14,857 nt of DNA. It comes from an uncultured Bacilli bacterium. GTDB taxonomy: Bacteria > Bacillota_I > Bacilli_A > RF39 > UBA660. Below, one piece after another: positions 1 to 7,714 of the stretch. The stretch is from NCBI GenBank assembly GCA_947584105.1, contig CANPWK010000014.1:1-14857 (forward strand), written 5' to 3'. The number at the start of each line of letters is the position of its first letter. Within the stretch, counting starts at the first letter, position 1. The translations under genes and the position numbers were made by a program. The notes beneath the pieces are model-generated. The model saw nothing but the letters and a program-made list of their open reading frames with translations, ran no database searches and was not told the origin of the DNA.

Positions 1-66
1 TGAAATTTAGTCGTGCACAAAAGTCGAGTGTACACTCTTTTTCGTGCTTTGAAACTTTAAATTTCA
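1..66. repeat. Imperfect palindrome at the window edge
   Basis: The outer arms TGAAATTTA (1-9) and TAAATTTCA (58-66) are exact reverse complements. Inside them GCAC (15-18) pairs with GTGC (44-47), an A-run faces a T-run, and the centre is the perfect 12-base palindrome GAGTGTACACTC (26-37). TGAAATTTA recurs directly at 157-165. The element could be a bidirectional terminator, a cruciform or the end of a small mobile repeat. Sequence to the left is not visible, so its full extent is unknown. Confidence 0.45.
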
Positions 67-88
67 GTAATATACTAACATATTTATT

Positions 89-125
89 AAAAAATTGGTA
101 GTTTTTTTACTATTTCTACCAATTT
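89..125 (-). terminator. Rho-independent terminator closing the LysRS-end operon
   Basis: AAATTGGTAG (92-101) and CTACCAATTT (116-125) form a perfect 10-base stem with a 14-base loop. Read on the minus strand the stem is followed by a run of six T (94-89). No gene start is seen between the end of the lysyl-tRNA synthetase and this hairpin, so it most likely ends the whole minus-strand operon. The plus strand shows no T-run after the stem. Confidence 0.65.
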
Positions 126-183
126 AGTCTTACAAATTCTACTTGTTCCTATTTTCTGAAATTTAACTTTTCATTCAACCAAA

Positions 184-429
184 TTAAAATTTATCACCTA
201 TTACTTTTATATTTTTACCATCAAAGAATATAGTATCTTCTTCAGGAAATGCGATTACTTTTTCATTTTCTTTAGTATAATTAATAATGAAATCAGTATA
301 CTTTTTCATTAAATTTTTATTTTCTTCTAAAGAACATTTAGATTTATAATTAGTATAATGAACAAATAATGAAATATCATTTAAATAATTAAATCTACTT
401 GTATCTTTTATACCGATATCATTATTACA
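184..429 (-). pseudogene. C-terminal remnant of an S51 peptidase-like protein
   Basis: Directly after the TAG stop of the LysRS gene, and in the same frame, the minus strand stays open for 81 codons until TAA at 184-186. The translation reads like a real protein tail: NYLNDISLFVHY, then a lysine/glutamate-rich helix, then EKVIAFPEEDTIFFDGKN and IKVIGDKF. By eye this lines up with the end of the S51 hydrolase encoded three kilobases' worth of operon upstream (2043-2702), which has GITDITIDPHFD, then IIGLPNDSAIV, then NNNIEYIG. That alignment includes the conserved histidine. There is no good start codon or ribosome binding site; the only in-frame ATG is internal (309-307) and would give about 40 residues. 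I read it as the leftover 3' end of a second S51 family gene whose front part was lost. Translation by readthrough of the TAG is possible but unsupported. Confidence 0.5.
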
Positions 430-2016
430 CTAATAGTTTTTTATTAATTTTTTTACTTTTTCATTTTGTAATTTAGATGCTATTAATTCATAATCCATAG
501 CTGACAATAACAATCCCATTTTTGGTCCACTATTTTGTCCTAAAATTAAATTATAAATTATTTGAAAATATCTTTTTTGTCTAGCCTTTAATTCTTTAGG
601 ATCATCATTAACTGTCTTTACTATAGCATACAAATCAGTTTGTAAATCTTGTGTAGATTCATATTCGTTTTTTAAAACAGATAATGTCATTTTTAACCAT
701 TCTTTTTCTTCATCTGTTAGAGTATCGTAAAATTTTTGATTAAACTCTTCTAACACATTTATTTTACTATTATTATATTTTTTTAACCAACATTTTGCCT
801 TTAATAGTCTATTTTTAAAATATATTGTACCACAATCTATATTTTCTTTACTTAATAATTTAGCAAGTGCATCTTCATTATAACTTACCATAGGAAGAAA
901 ATTTGCAATATATCCAAAATTTGGGTTGTTTAAATAACTAGCATTTACATCAGTTAATGATAGAATACTTGCATTTTTATCATCTAATTTTCCCTCAAAA
1001 TATGCTTTTACCATTCTATCATATTCAGCATAGGCACGCAACACATCATCATCAAGCGCTATATTAAACTGATGATTAGGTTTGTTTTTTGCATAAAACC
1101 ATAAGATTAAGTTTTTATCATATACACTCAATAAATCAGTCAATGTTAATACATTTCCTGTTGAAGATGCCATTTTCCCATTTCCGCCTTTTATTCCGAT
1201 AAAATCATATGCAACATAAGATGGTGCATCATAATTAAAAATTTTCTTTGCAATTTCTTTTGATACAATAAAGCTTCCATTTTCTGCCGAATGATCTCTA
1301 CCACCCGGTTCAAATATAACACCTTCCTGTTGCCATCTCATTGGCCAATCAACTTTCCATTGTAATTTTATATTTCCACTATTATTTATATTTTGAATAT
1401 TGTGATAACCACATGAACACTTATATTCTACATCACCTGTTGATTCATTATATCCTAAAATTATAGTAGAATCTTTACCACAAAATTCACAATACAAACT
1501 TATTGGATAGTATTTATTTCTATCTTCTTCTGTAAATTCCTGTGTCTTGTATTTAGACATTATGTCAAAAATATCTTTTCTTTTTTCCATAGCAAGTTTA
1601 ATTTTTTCATCATATCTTCCAATTTTATATTGTTTGGTTTGTGATATAGTCTCTGGATATATTCCTAATCTATTTAATTCCTCAATAAATCTTTCTTCCA
1701 TTTCTTGTGCATACGTTTTATCTTCATTAAATGGACTAGGTATACTTGTATATGGCATTCCTATATATTGACTATAACTTTTTGGCATACCATTAGGTAC
1801 TTTTCTAAATCTATCAAAGTCATCAAATGATAAAATAAACTTTACTTTCTTACCTAAATTTTTAAGTTCTTTTCCAACAAAGAAGGTAGTAACAATTTCT
1901 CGAAAATTTCCTATGTGTATAAATCCTGACGGACTAACTCCTGATGCTATCACAAACTCTTCTTTATCAGGATACCTTTCTATTAATTTTTTTGCTTCTT
2001 CTAAAGCCCAATTCAT
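430..2016 (-). CDS. Class I lysyl-tRNA synthetase
   Basis: This enzyme charges tRNA-Lys with lysine using the class I (Rossmann) fold, the form typical of archaea and some bacteria rather than the usual class II LysS. Evidence in the 528-residue product: the family-typical start MNWALEEAKKLI, the HIGN form of the HIGH motif at residues 34-37, the KMASS form of KMSKS at 281-285, the WKVDWPMRW segment, GGRDHS, and four cysteines at 176, 179, 200 and 202 that look like a zinc site. Its length is normal for the class. An ATG five codons upstream (2031) is open, but the GGGGGA between the two ATGs makes an ideal ribosome binding site for the ATG at 2016, which also fits the family. It is the last intact gene of the minus-strand operon, close behind the S51 hydrolase. 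Family call is certain. Whether it is the cell's only LysRS or an inhibitor-resistant extra copy cannot be told here. Confidence 0.92.
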   Translation of the reverse strand: MNWALEEAKKLIERYPDKEEFVIASGVSPSGFIHIGNFREIVTTFFVGKELKNLGKKVKFILSFDDFDRFRKVPNGMPKSYSQYIGMPYTSIPSPFNEDKTYAQEMEERFIEELNRLGIYPETISQTKQYKIGRYDEKIKLAMEKRKDIFDIMSKYKTQEFTEEDRNKYYPISLYCEFCGKDSTIILGYNESTGDVEYKCSCGYHNIQNINNSGNIKLQWKVDWPMRWQQEGVIFEPGGRDHSAENGSFIVSKEIAKKIFNYDAPSYVAYDFIGIKGGNGKMASSTGNVLTLTDLLSVYDKNLILWFYAKNKPNHQFNIALDDDVLRAYAEYDRMVKAYFEGKLDDKNASILSLTDVNASYLNNPNFGYIANFLPMVSYNEDALAKLLSKENIDCGTIYFKNRLLKAKCWLKKYNNSKINVLEEFNQKFYDTLTDEEKEWLKMTLSVLKNEYESTQDLQTDLYAIVKTVNDDPKELKARQKRYFQIIYNLILGQNSGPKMGLLLSAMDYELIASKLQNEKVKKLIKNY

Positions 2017-2042
2017 TCTAATTTCCCCCATTCAATATTTTA

Positions 2043-2702
2043 TTAACTATTTAAATTTCCATTTTCAAAAATATATACATCCCCTATATATTCAATATTA
2101 TTATTTGAAATAACTATTGCAGAATCATTTGGCAATCCAATTATTCTAATGGTTTTTGAATTTTTTCTTATTTCATTTACTTGTTCTTCATTATTTATAT
2201 CAAAATGTGGATCAATAGTTATATCTGTAATTCCCAATCCTTTATAAATTATACTTTCTGGATAATCTTCATCTTTAGAATAATATGAATCAGTTGCTAA
2301 ATTCATTGATCCAGCACTTACACCAATAACTAATGCAGGAGTATTTCGTATTATATCATCAAATTTGTTTTTTCGCAAGTATTCTAATTGAATAAAGGGA
2401 TTCCCACCAAGAAGATATATAATATCTGCATTTTTTAAACTGTTTATACCATCTTCTGAATTAACTCTGTTATCCAATAAAAGAATATTTAAATCAGGAA
2501 ATATTTTTTTAAAAGTTTTTAAAACTCCTACTACACTTCCATTACCATTAAATTGTTTATCATTTTTAGCATAATTGCTAGAATCTGCTGGAATAACCAC
2601 CATATTAATAGGATTATTTGCTTTTTCATTGATTATTCTTTCAATTTCCTCATTAAAATATTTTGTTTTATCTGGTCCACTTAATAATATTATATTTTTC
2701 AT
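2043..2702 (-). CDS. S51 family (peptidase E/cyanophycinase-like) serine hydrolase
   Basis: The 219-residue product resembles peptidase E, a Ser-His hydrolase of the class I glutamine-amidotransferase fold that cleaves Asp-Xaa dipeptides. Visible features are LLSGP at the start, YLLGGNPF (residues 96-103, the family's LGGGNT-like loop), the nucleophile elbow GVSAGS with Ser129, and the histidine of DPHFD (His166). It has no signal peptide, so it should act in the cytoplasm. Its length is close to that of peptidase E. It begins one base pair beyond the methyltransferase stop region, with AAAGGAAAGA as ribosome binding site, so translation is likely coupled. Relatives cleave dipeptides or isopeptides (cyanophycinase), so in this cluster it could hydrolyse a peptide or amide intermediate, or detoxify a peptide-linked product. 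The substrate is unknown. Confidence 0.75.
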   Translation of the reverse strand: MKNIILLSGPDKTKYFNEEIERIINEKANNPINMVVIPADSSNYAKNDKQFNGNGSVVGVLKTFKKIFPDLNILLLDNRVNSEDGINSLKNADIIYLLGGNPFIQLEYLRKNKFDDIIRNTPALVIGVSAGSMNLATDSYYSKDEDYPESIIYKGLGITDITIDPHFDINNEEQVNEIRKNSKTIRIIGLPNDSAIVISNNNIEYIGDVYIFENGNLNS

Positions 2703-2704
2703 AT

Positions 2705-3625
2705 TTATCTTTCCTTTTTCTTTCCAATATAATAAGTTTGTTTATAAAAAGCAAAATTATCTTGATTATCTTTTTCAATATATGGTCCACCATCAAAACA
2801 TTCAATTGTTTTAAAATTAAAACTTTCAAAATTTTCTTTTATAGCCTTTTTACTGCATAATAATTGCTGTTCTAATTTTCTGTCCAACCTCCAACCAGTT
2901 AAATCTGCATATATTATATAACCATTAGGCCTTAACATATTATAAATTTTTTGTAATGTTTCTTTATGATTTGGCATTAAATTAATAACATTTGAACAAA
3001 CAACTATGTCGAATTTATTTTTTAATTTTGATTTTGTTAAATCAAACATTCCCCATTTACAATTTTTCCTATTAAAACCATTAATTTCATCAATTACAAC
3101 TTCATCATTTCTTTTTATAATTTCAATTTTTTCTTCATTAGAACTAACTATTTTTTTAGCTAAAACTAGAGATAACAGTGAATAATCTAAACCATATATT
3201 GTAGCATTTGGATAAGCCAATGAAAAATCTAAAACACTTCTCCCAGGTCCACATCCGATTATACCTACATCAGAAATATTTTTATCATGTATATACATAT
3301 TATTTAATGCTAATAATGTTGAAAATAAGCCTTCACTGTAAGATATATTATTAGAAGTATATCTTGAAAAATGATAATTTGTAAGTCTGTAAACTTCCAC
3401 CCAATTATTATATTTTTCTATTTTTCTTTCATGTTTTAATTCTTCACTTTGCTCATAGGAAATTTTATCAAACCCGTTAATTTCAATCTGAGCCTCTTCT
3501 AAAAGTTTTTTTACAACATAATAATGAGGCCAATTAACATCTAAATTTTCAACCATTTTATTTATAACATCAAATTGATTACTTAGGTATTTCCCAACAT
3601 CCTCATTTTCTAAATAAATGTCCAT
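2705..3625 (-). CDS. Class I SAM-dependent methyltransferase
   Basis: The 306-residue protein has a roughly 115-residue helical N-terminal part followed by a Rossmann methyltransferase domain. The SAM-binding loop is IIGCGPGRS (residues 122-130). The acidic residue ending strand 2 is in YGLDYS, followed by NEEKIEIIKRND, the motif IV-like FDIVVCSNVINLMP, and the post-motif LRPNGYIIYADL. The C-terminus, rich in aromatic residues (NFAFYKQTYYIG), is probably part of the substrate pocket. The ribosome binding site AGAGGAAA precedes ATG 3625. The HAD gene ends two bases upstream and the S51 hydrolase starts two bases downstream, so it is clearly cotranscribed with them. I cannot assign a substrate. 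Location beside two radical SAM enzymes suggests O-, N- or carboxyl-methylation in a biosynthetic route. Confidence 0.75.
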   Translation of the reverse strand: MDIYLENEDVGKYLSNQFDVINKMVENLDVNWPHYYVVKKLLEEAQIEINGFDKISYEQSEELKHERKIEKYNNWVEVYRLTNYHFSRYTSNNISYSEGLFSTLLALNNMYIHDKNISDVGIIGCGPGRSVLDFSLAYPNATIYGLDYSLLSLVLAKKIVSSNEEKIEIIKRNDEVVIDEINGFNRKNCKWGMFDLTKSKLKNKFDIVVCSNVINLMPNHKETLQKIYNMLRPNGYIIYADLTGWRLDRKLEQQLLCSKKAIKENFESFNFKTIECFDGGPYIEKDNQDNFAFYKQTYYIGKKKER

Positions 3626-3627
3626 AT

Positions 3628-4179
3628 TTACTTTCCTCTTTCATTTAAAATTCCAATATTTTTTAATTCGAGCAAAAAATGTCCAGATAAAATTGATATT
3701 ACTTTATCGTTATTTATTATATCTTCATCATAATCATTTCCAATATAAATCATAAAATCCGCTTTATGTTTTTCTAATAATTTATCCCAATCACTGGCAT
3801 TACCTTTTTTAAAATTTTCTCTTGTATAAATTTCATCAAATAAAATATATTTTGATATATTTTTTAAATCATTATTAACTTTTTTATTATTTGAAGATGA
3901 AATCAATAAAATTTTAAAATTATTTTCTTGTAAACTTTTTATAAATAATACTAATTTTTCATTTATAGAGCATAAACTGTAATATACACTTAATAAGTCA
4001 TCATAATTTATTTTATATAAGTTTGCAAGTTCTTTTCTAGATTTTTTATTATATATTTCTCTTGAAAGACTATTTCTATCTATTGTTGGATTCAACTTTA
4101 AAAATGCACTAATCCAAGCATCATTACTTAATAATAATGTATTATGTAAATCACAACCAATAATAATTTTATTTTTCAT
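3628..4179 (-). CDS. Small HAD-superfamily protein with altered motif I
   Basis: The 183-residue product has the order of HAD motifs: motif I as DLHNT (Asp10 the expected nucleophile), motif II in LLISSSN, a motif III lysine in the FKKGNASDWDK region, and motif IV as IYIGNDYDED near residues 143-152. In HAD phosphatases the residue two after the nucleophile is normally Asp, the general acid/base; here it is His12. That change may mean a non-phosphatase reaction or weak activity. A small helical cap lies between motifs I and II. The start codon overlaps the end of the upstream radical SAM gene by 11 bases, with GAGGTGAT as ribosome binding site inside that gene, which implies coupled translation and a related job. 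The substrate is unknown. Confidence 0.65.
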   Translation of the reverse strand: MKNKIIIGCDLHNTLLLSNDAWISAFLKLNPTIDRNSLSREIYNKKSRKELANLYKINYDDLLSVYYSLCSINEKLVLFIKSLQENNFKILLISSSNNKKVNNDLKNISKYILFDEIYTRENFKKGNASDWDKLLEKHKADFMIYIGNDYDEDIINNDKVISILSGHFLLELKNIGILNERGK

Positions 4180-5197
4180 TCAATATCACCTCTTCTGATT
4201 TTGATAATCCAACCCTATCAGCGATAATATTACAACCATAAGCATTTTTTATATATGCTGTTAATTCCTGAGTACAAGGAGAAATAATTTCAATTTTATT
4301 ATCAGTTATTTTAAATTTGTATTTAACATCAAAATTTTTTTCAAGTTGTTCTAATATTCTTTTTAAATCTATTTGCTTCATAAAACAATTTTTATAATTA
4401 GGACAGGATAAGAAACAATGACCAGATTTTGAAAAATAATTTAATTTATTGAATTTTTTAAGATGATTAGCAATCGCGCAACTTGTATGTCTAAATATAC
4501 AATAACTATCATTAATCAGAAACTTATTAATTTCATAGATGTTATTATTTACCAATTTATGACTATAATTCAACTTATTTACATTAATTGTATCATCCTT
4601 TATTAAATGTTTATTTAAATTAGTTATTCTAAAACCAGCAATTACTGACGATGTAAATTCGTTTTCACGAAACTTTAATAATATTTCTTTCATATATTCA
4701 AAATCATCATTTAATCCAGGAATTATAGGTCTAAAATAATGAAATCTTGAGTTTTTTGGTACAACATATTTGATTTTTTCTAAATCAATTTTTAATTTTG
4801 AAAAATTAAAGTCTGTTTCAATCCCCGAGTAAGAATAAAAATAACAAATATCCAAAAATTGAAAATATTTTTTCAAACTTGTTGGTGGTGGAAATTTTGA
4901 AATTATTATAATTGGAGAAGAAATATTATTTTCAATCAATAAATCTAAAATTTCTAATGTATATGGCTCAACCGATGGTAAAAATGGATCTGTTCTATTA
5001 TTTATCATAATCGGTGTTTCATTTTTACAATAAAAATCACATTCATTCAATAATTGATATATTAAATCTTTCGGTTCGATTTCTAAAACTGGTCCGTTAT
5101 TAAATCCATTCATTGTTGACAAAATACAATATGAGCATTTTAAACCACATCCAAAGTGTGTTGATATAGATAATCCGCTTTTTAAATGTTCTATCAT
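4169..5197 (-). CDS. Radical SAM enzyme with extra C-terminal cysteines
   Basis: The 342-residue protein carries the canonical CxxxCxxC cluster motif at Cys17, Cys21 and Cys24 (FGCGLKCSYC), which binds a [4Fe-4S] cluster that cleaves S-adenosylmethionine. The placement close to the N-terminus, the NNRTDPFLPSVEPYT segment after strand 2 and the RPIIPG segment later resemble the radical SAM group that includes spore photoproduct lyase-like proteins. Further cysteines at 240, 261, 265 and 271 (TSC ... GHCFLSCPNYKNC) could bind an auxiliary cluster or zinc. A small C-terminal domain (about 285-342) has alternating strands and more cysteines (308, 322). The ribosome binding site is GAGGT before ATG 5197. 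It follows the B12-type radical SAM gene by six bases and overlaps the HAD gene. The exact reaction is not recognisable from sequence. Confidence 0.75.
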   Translation of the reverse strand: MIEHLKSGLSISTHFGCGLKCSYCILSTMNGFNNGPVLEIEPKDLIYQLLNECDFYCKNETPIMINNRTDPFLPSVEPYTLEILDLLIENNISSPIIIISKFPPPTSLKKYFQFLDICYFYSYSGIETDFNFSKLKIDLEKIKYVVPKNSRFHYFRPIIPGLNDDFEYMKEILLKFRENEFTSSVIAGFRITNLNKHLIKDDTINVNKLNYSHKLVNNNIYEINKFLINDSYCIFRHTSCAIANHLKKFNKLNYFSKSGHCFLSCPNYKNCFMKQIDLKRILEQLEKNFDVKYKFKITDNKIEIISPCTQELTAYIKNAYGCNIIADRVGLSKSEEVILNEK

Positions 5198-5203
5198 ATT
5201 TTT

Positions 5204-6463
5204 CTACCTCACATATCCCGTTGGAAAAAGTAATTCCATATACCCCTCGCTACTAATTCCAGGTATGCTGTTAGATCTATATTCATATCTACTAAATATA
5301 GGTATCATATCCGAAATATCAGAATTTTTTGAATCTAAAATATGCGCCTCACGTATAGGTGAATATTCTTTAAATCTATATTCTACATTTAACTCTTTTA
5401 ATATTTTTACTGTATCATAAACACTTTTTGATGTTTGTCCAGGAATTCCCAACATTAATAATGCCTTAGCCTTAATATTTAATTTATTACATAATGACAA
5501 TACATTTATAACATTACTTACATTTTGATTTTTATTTATTTCTTCTAATAATTTATCATCAAATGTTTCAACTCCAAAACAAATTTTCTTTAATCCAGCT
5601 TTTTTCATCAAAATTAACAATTCTTCATCAACACAATCAATTCTAGTAACTGTTCTCCAAGGCATTTTATTTTTTTCCTCAATTAATCTATTGCATAAAT
5701 TTTCAGTCCATTTTCTATTAATCGTCATAGTTGTAGCAGAAAAATATATTTCATTAAAATCAGAACTTATATTTCTTATTACTTTAATAATATCTTCAAC
5801 ATCTCGATATTTTGTGCCGCAAAACTTATTAAATAACACTTTTTCTGAACAAAAAGAGCAATTAAAGGGACATCCTGTTTGGACAGTTAACTCAAACATT
5901 CCATTATTATAATATTTATATTTATCCAATGGTAATAATTTATTATAACCGATCCCCCAATCTTTTACAGGTAATTGAAAGTCATTACCTGTAACAACGT
6001 ATTCATCATCAATTAATTGATAATGTTTTGATATATTTTCGTATGGATATTCTGTTCCAAATATATTATGTAATATACCTAATATGCTAATTGCAAAATT
6101 TCCATCACTAATTATATAATCAAATAATTTTTGCTTTTTAAAATAATTCGGCATTATTGTAATTGCAGTACCATATACAATAATTTTTCCATTTTTATTA
6201 AAAGACTTATATAATTTACCTAAAGATAATGACACATCAATATTATAAGGTTCAATTTCCATTATTAATATTTTACTTTCTTTAAATTTATTAAAAATAA
6301 CCTTTTGTTCAATTTGTTCAACTGCACAATCTAAAACAGATATATTTTTGTAATATCTATTTACAACATCTACTGTTTCGCCAAAATATGTAAAATGCTT
6401 AAACATACTATGATTAGCATAAACTGTTGGTGGATATAAAAATAATATTTTTTCTTTTTTCAT
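5204..6463 (-). CDS. B12-binding-type radical SAM enzyme
   Basis: The product (419 residues from the preferred start) begins MKKEKILFLYPP, the usual opening of cobalamin-binding-domain radical SAM proteins of the BchE/TsrM/oxidative-methylase type. About 150 residues of Rossmann-like alpha/beta sequence follow (KILIMEIEPYN, GKIIVYGTA, DYIISDGNFA). The radical SAM motif is TGCPFNCSFCSEKVLF with Cys198, Cys202 and Cys205. Downstream are IYFSATTMTINRKW, RIDCVDEELLILMKKAGLKKICFGVETFD and LMLGIPGQTSKSVYDTV, all typical of the elongator-like TIM-barrel core. Such enzymes often methylate unactivated carbons or make ring rearrangements. An upstream in-frame ATG at 6490 has no ribosome binding site, while GGAAGATTATT precedes the ATG at 6463 and the conserved start lies there. 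The gene sits between the aaRS-like gene and the second radical SAM gene. Confidence 0.78.
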   Translation of the reverse strand: MKKEKILFLYPPTVYANHSMFKHFTYFGETVDVVNRYYKNISVLDCAVEQIEQKVIFNKFKESKILIMEIEPYNIDVSLSLGKLYKSFNKNGKIIVYGTAITIMPNYFKKQKLFDYIISDGNFAISILGILHNIFGTEYPYENISKHYQLIDDEYVVTGNDFQLPVKDWGIGYNKLLPLDKYKYYNNGMFELTVQTGCPFNCSFCSEKVLFNKFCGTKYRDVEDIIKVIRNISSDFNEIYFSATTMTINRKWTENLCNRLIEEKNKMPWRTVTRIDCVDEELLILMKKAGLKKICFGVETFDDKLLEEINKNQNVSNVINVLSLCNKLNIKAKALLMLGIPGQTSKSVYDTVKILKELNVEYRFKEYSPIREAHILDSKNSDISDMIPIFSRYEYRSNSIPGISSEGYMELLFPTGYVR

Positions 6464-6535
6464 AATAATCTTCCATTCCTTTCTCTTCATTTAAAGCATA
6501 CATAGCTATAAAAATTTTATTTTCAAACCATCCTC

Positions 6536-7696
6536 CTATATTCCTAATATTTTTATTGCTTTTTCTTCGTGTTCTAAATCTAGAAATTTATATAATAGTC
6601 TATCAACACCGATATTTAAACTTTTTGTATTTATTCCGGCATATTCTAGAACCGTTAAATAATCTTTATCTATCGTGGCATCTATACCTTTATTTTTTAA
6701 TTTTTCTTGTTGAATTTTAAATGAATTTTCAATAATATTTACCTCATCTTGATCATAATAACCGTGTCCTATTCCTCTTTTTCCTATAGCCCATTTTGTT
6801 TCTAGAGGAATTCCATATTCAGACTCTTTAGCTAATGGTGTATCAACCGGGGCATTTAAAAATATTATGTTCTTTTCCTCTTCTAATAATCTTTTATAAA
6901 ATGATACAAATTCTATTTTATTAAAATCTTTATGATTATTTAAATATAACTTTAATACATCTATGGTTTGTATTTCATTGAACAAATCATTATATGTAAT
7001 ATTATACATCTTTGCCAATTTAATTGCTATTTCATAAACATAAAGATATAGTTCTTCTGCACTTAATGAATTTTGAGATGGTGCAACTAATTCAAATGAT
7101 AAATACTGATTTGCTGATTTAGTCGTTGAATATACATCTCTTGTTACATATCCAATTTCAAATAATGATTTTAAAGTTAGATAGCACAATTTTTTTAATT
7201 CCAATTCATGTGTTATTTTTAAATACTTAGTTTTATTATATTTACTATTTACTTGCATTGGATTAACTGTACTTGTTCCACGATTATCCATCAAAATTGA
7301 AGTATTTACTTCAATAAAATTTTTATTAATTAAGAACTTTCTTATTTCTTCTAATAATCTTTGCTTTATTTCCCAATACTTTAAATTAATTCCACCATTT
7401 AAAGCACTAATAAAACTAGACCGATCCATTGACATAGAATTAATGTTTATTGATTTATAAGTAATATTTTTTTCATGTGAAGTAACTTCTTGTATATTTT
7501 CAATCTGGAATAAATCTTTACCATATTTATTTTTAATTATTTTATAATTAGCAAAAATAACACTACCAACTTTAAGATTGTAATTAGTAAAAATTTCTTT
7601 CGGAATAGCTACCTGTATTTTTTCATATTTTTCATTAAAACTATCACAAAAAACGATATTTTTATGTTCTCTAACTGTAATTAATCTAAATAACAT
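6536..7696 (-). CDS. Class II lysyl-tRNA synthetase-like protein
   Basis: The 386-residue product has an N-terminal OB-fold-like anticodon-binding region (about 1-75, from LFRLITVREHKNIVF to IENIQEV) and a class II catalytic core. Motif 1 lies around 120-147 (IRKFLINKNFIEVNTSIL). Motif 2 lies around 160-190, with LKITHELELKKL and LFEIGYVTRD matching the LysRS pattern of RIAPELYLKRL and EIGRNFRNE. Motif 3 is LNIGVDRLLYKF, with Arg366. It is about 100 residues shorter than bacterial LysS. In motif 2 the usual Arg-Asn-Glu triad reads Arg186-Asp-Val, and the following HNPEFT-like stretch is NQYLSFE, so amino-acid or ATP handling is probably altered. It could charge a tRNA with a modified amino acid, act on a protein as EpmA does, or make an aminoacyl-adenylate for a biosynthetic pathway. 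It starts 18 bases after the RSH stop, with AAAGGAG as ribosome binding site. The family is clear; the function is inference. Confidence 0.72.
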   Translation of the reverse strand: MLFRLITVREHKNIVFCDSFNEKYEKIQVAIPKEIFTNYNLKVGSVIFANYKIIKNKYGKDLFQIENIQEVTSHEKNITYKSININSMSMDRSSFISALNGGINLKYWEIKQRLLEEIRKFLINKNFIEVNTSILMDNRGTSTVNPMQVNSKYNKTKYLKITHELELKKLCYLTLKSLFEIGYVTRDVYSTTKSANQYLSFELVAPSQNSLSAEELYLYVYEIAIKLAKMYNITYNDLFNEIQTIDVLKLYLNNHKDFNKIEFVSFYKRLLEEEKNIIFLNAPVDTPLAKESEYGIPLETKWAIGKRGIGHGYYDQDEVNIIENSFKIQQEKLKNKGIDATIDKDYLTVLEYAGINTKSLNIGVDRLLYKFLDLEHEEKAIKILGI

Positions 7697-7714
7697 ACTT
7701 TTACTCCTTTAAAT

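Noticed and set aside
430..7696. A pyrrolysine (Pyl) system, suggested by radical SAM genes, a LysRS-like class II enzyme and an in-frame TAG
   Set aside because: The aaRS-like protein has an OB-fold and LysS-like motif 2 rather than PylS features. No PylC, PylD or tRNA-Pyl is visible, and TAG is used as the ordinary stop of several genes here.
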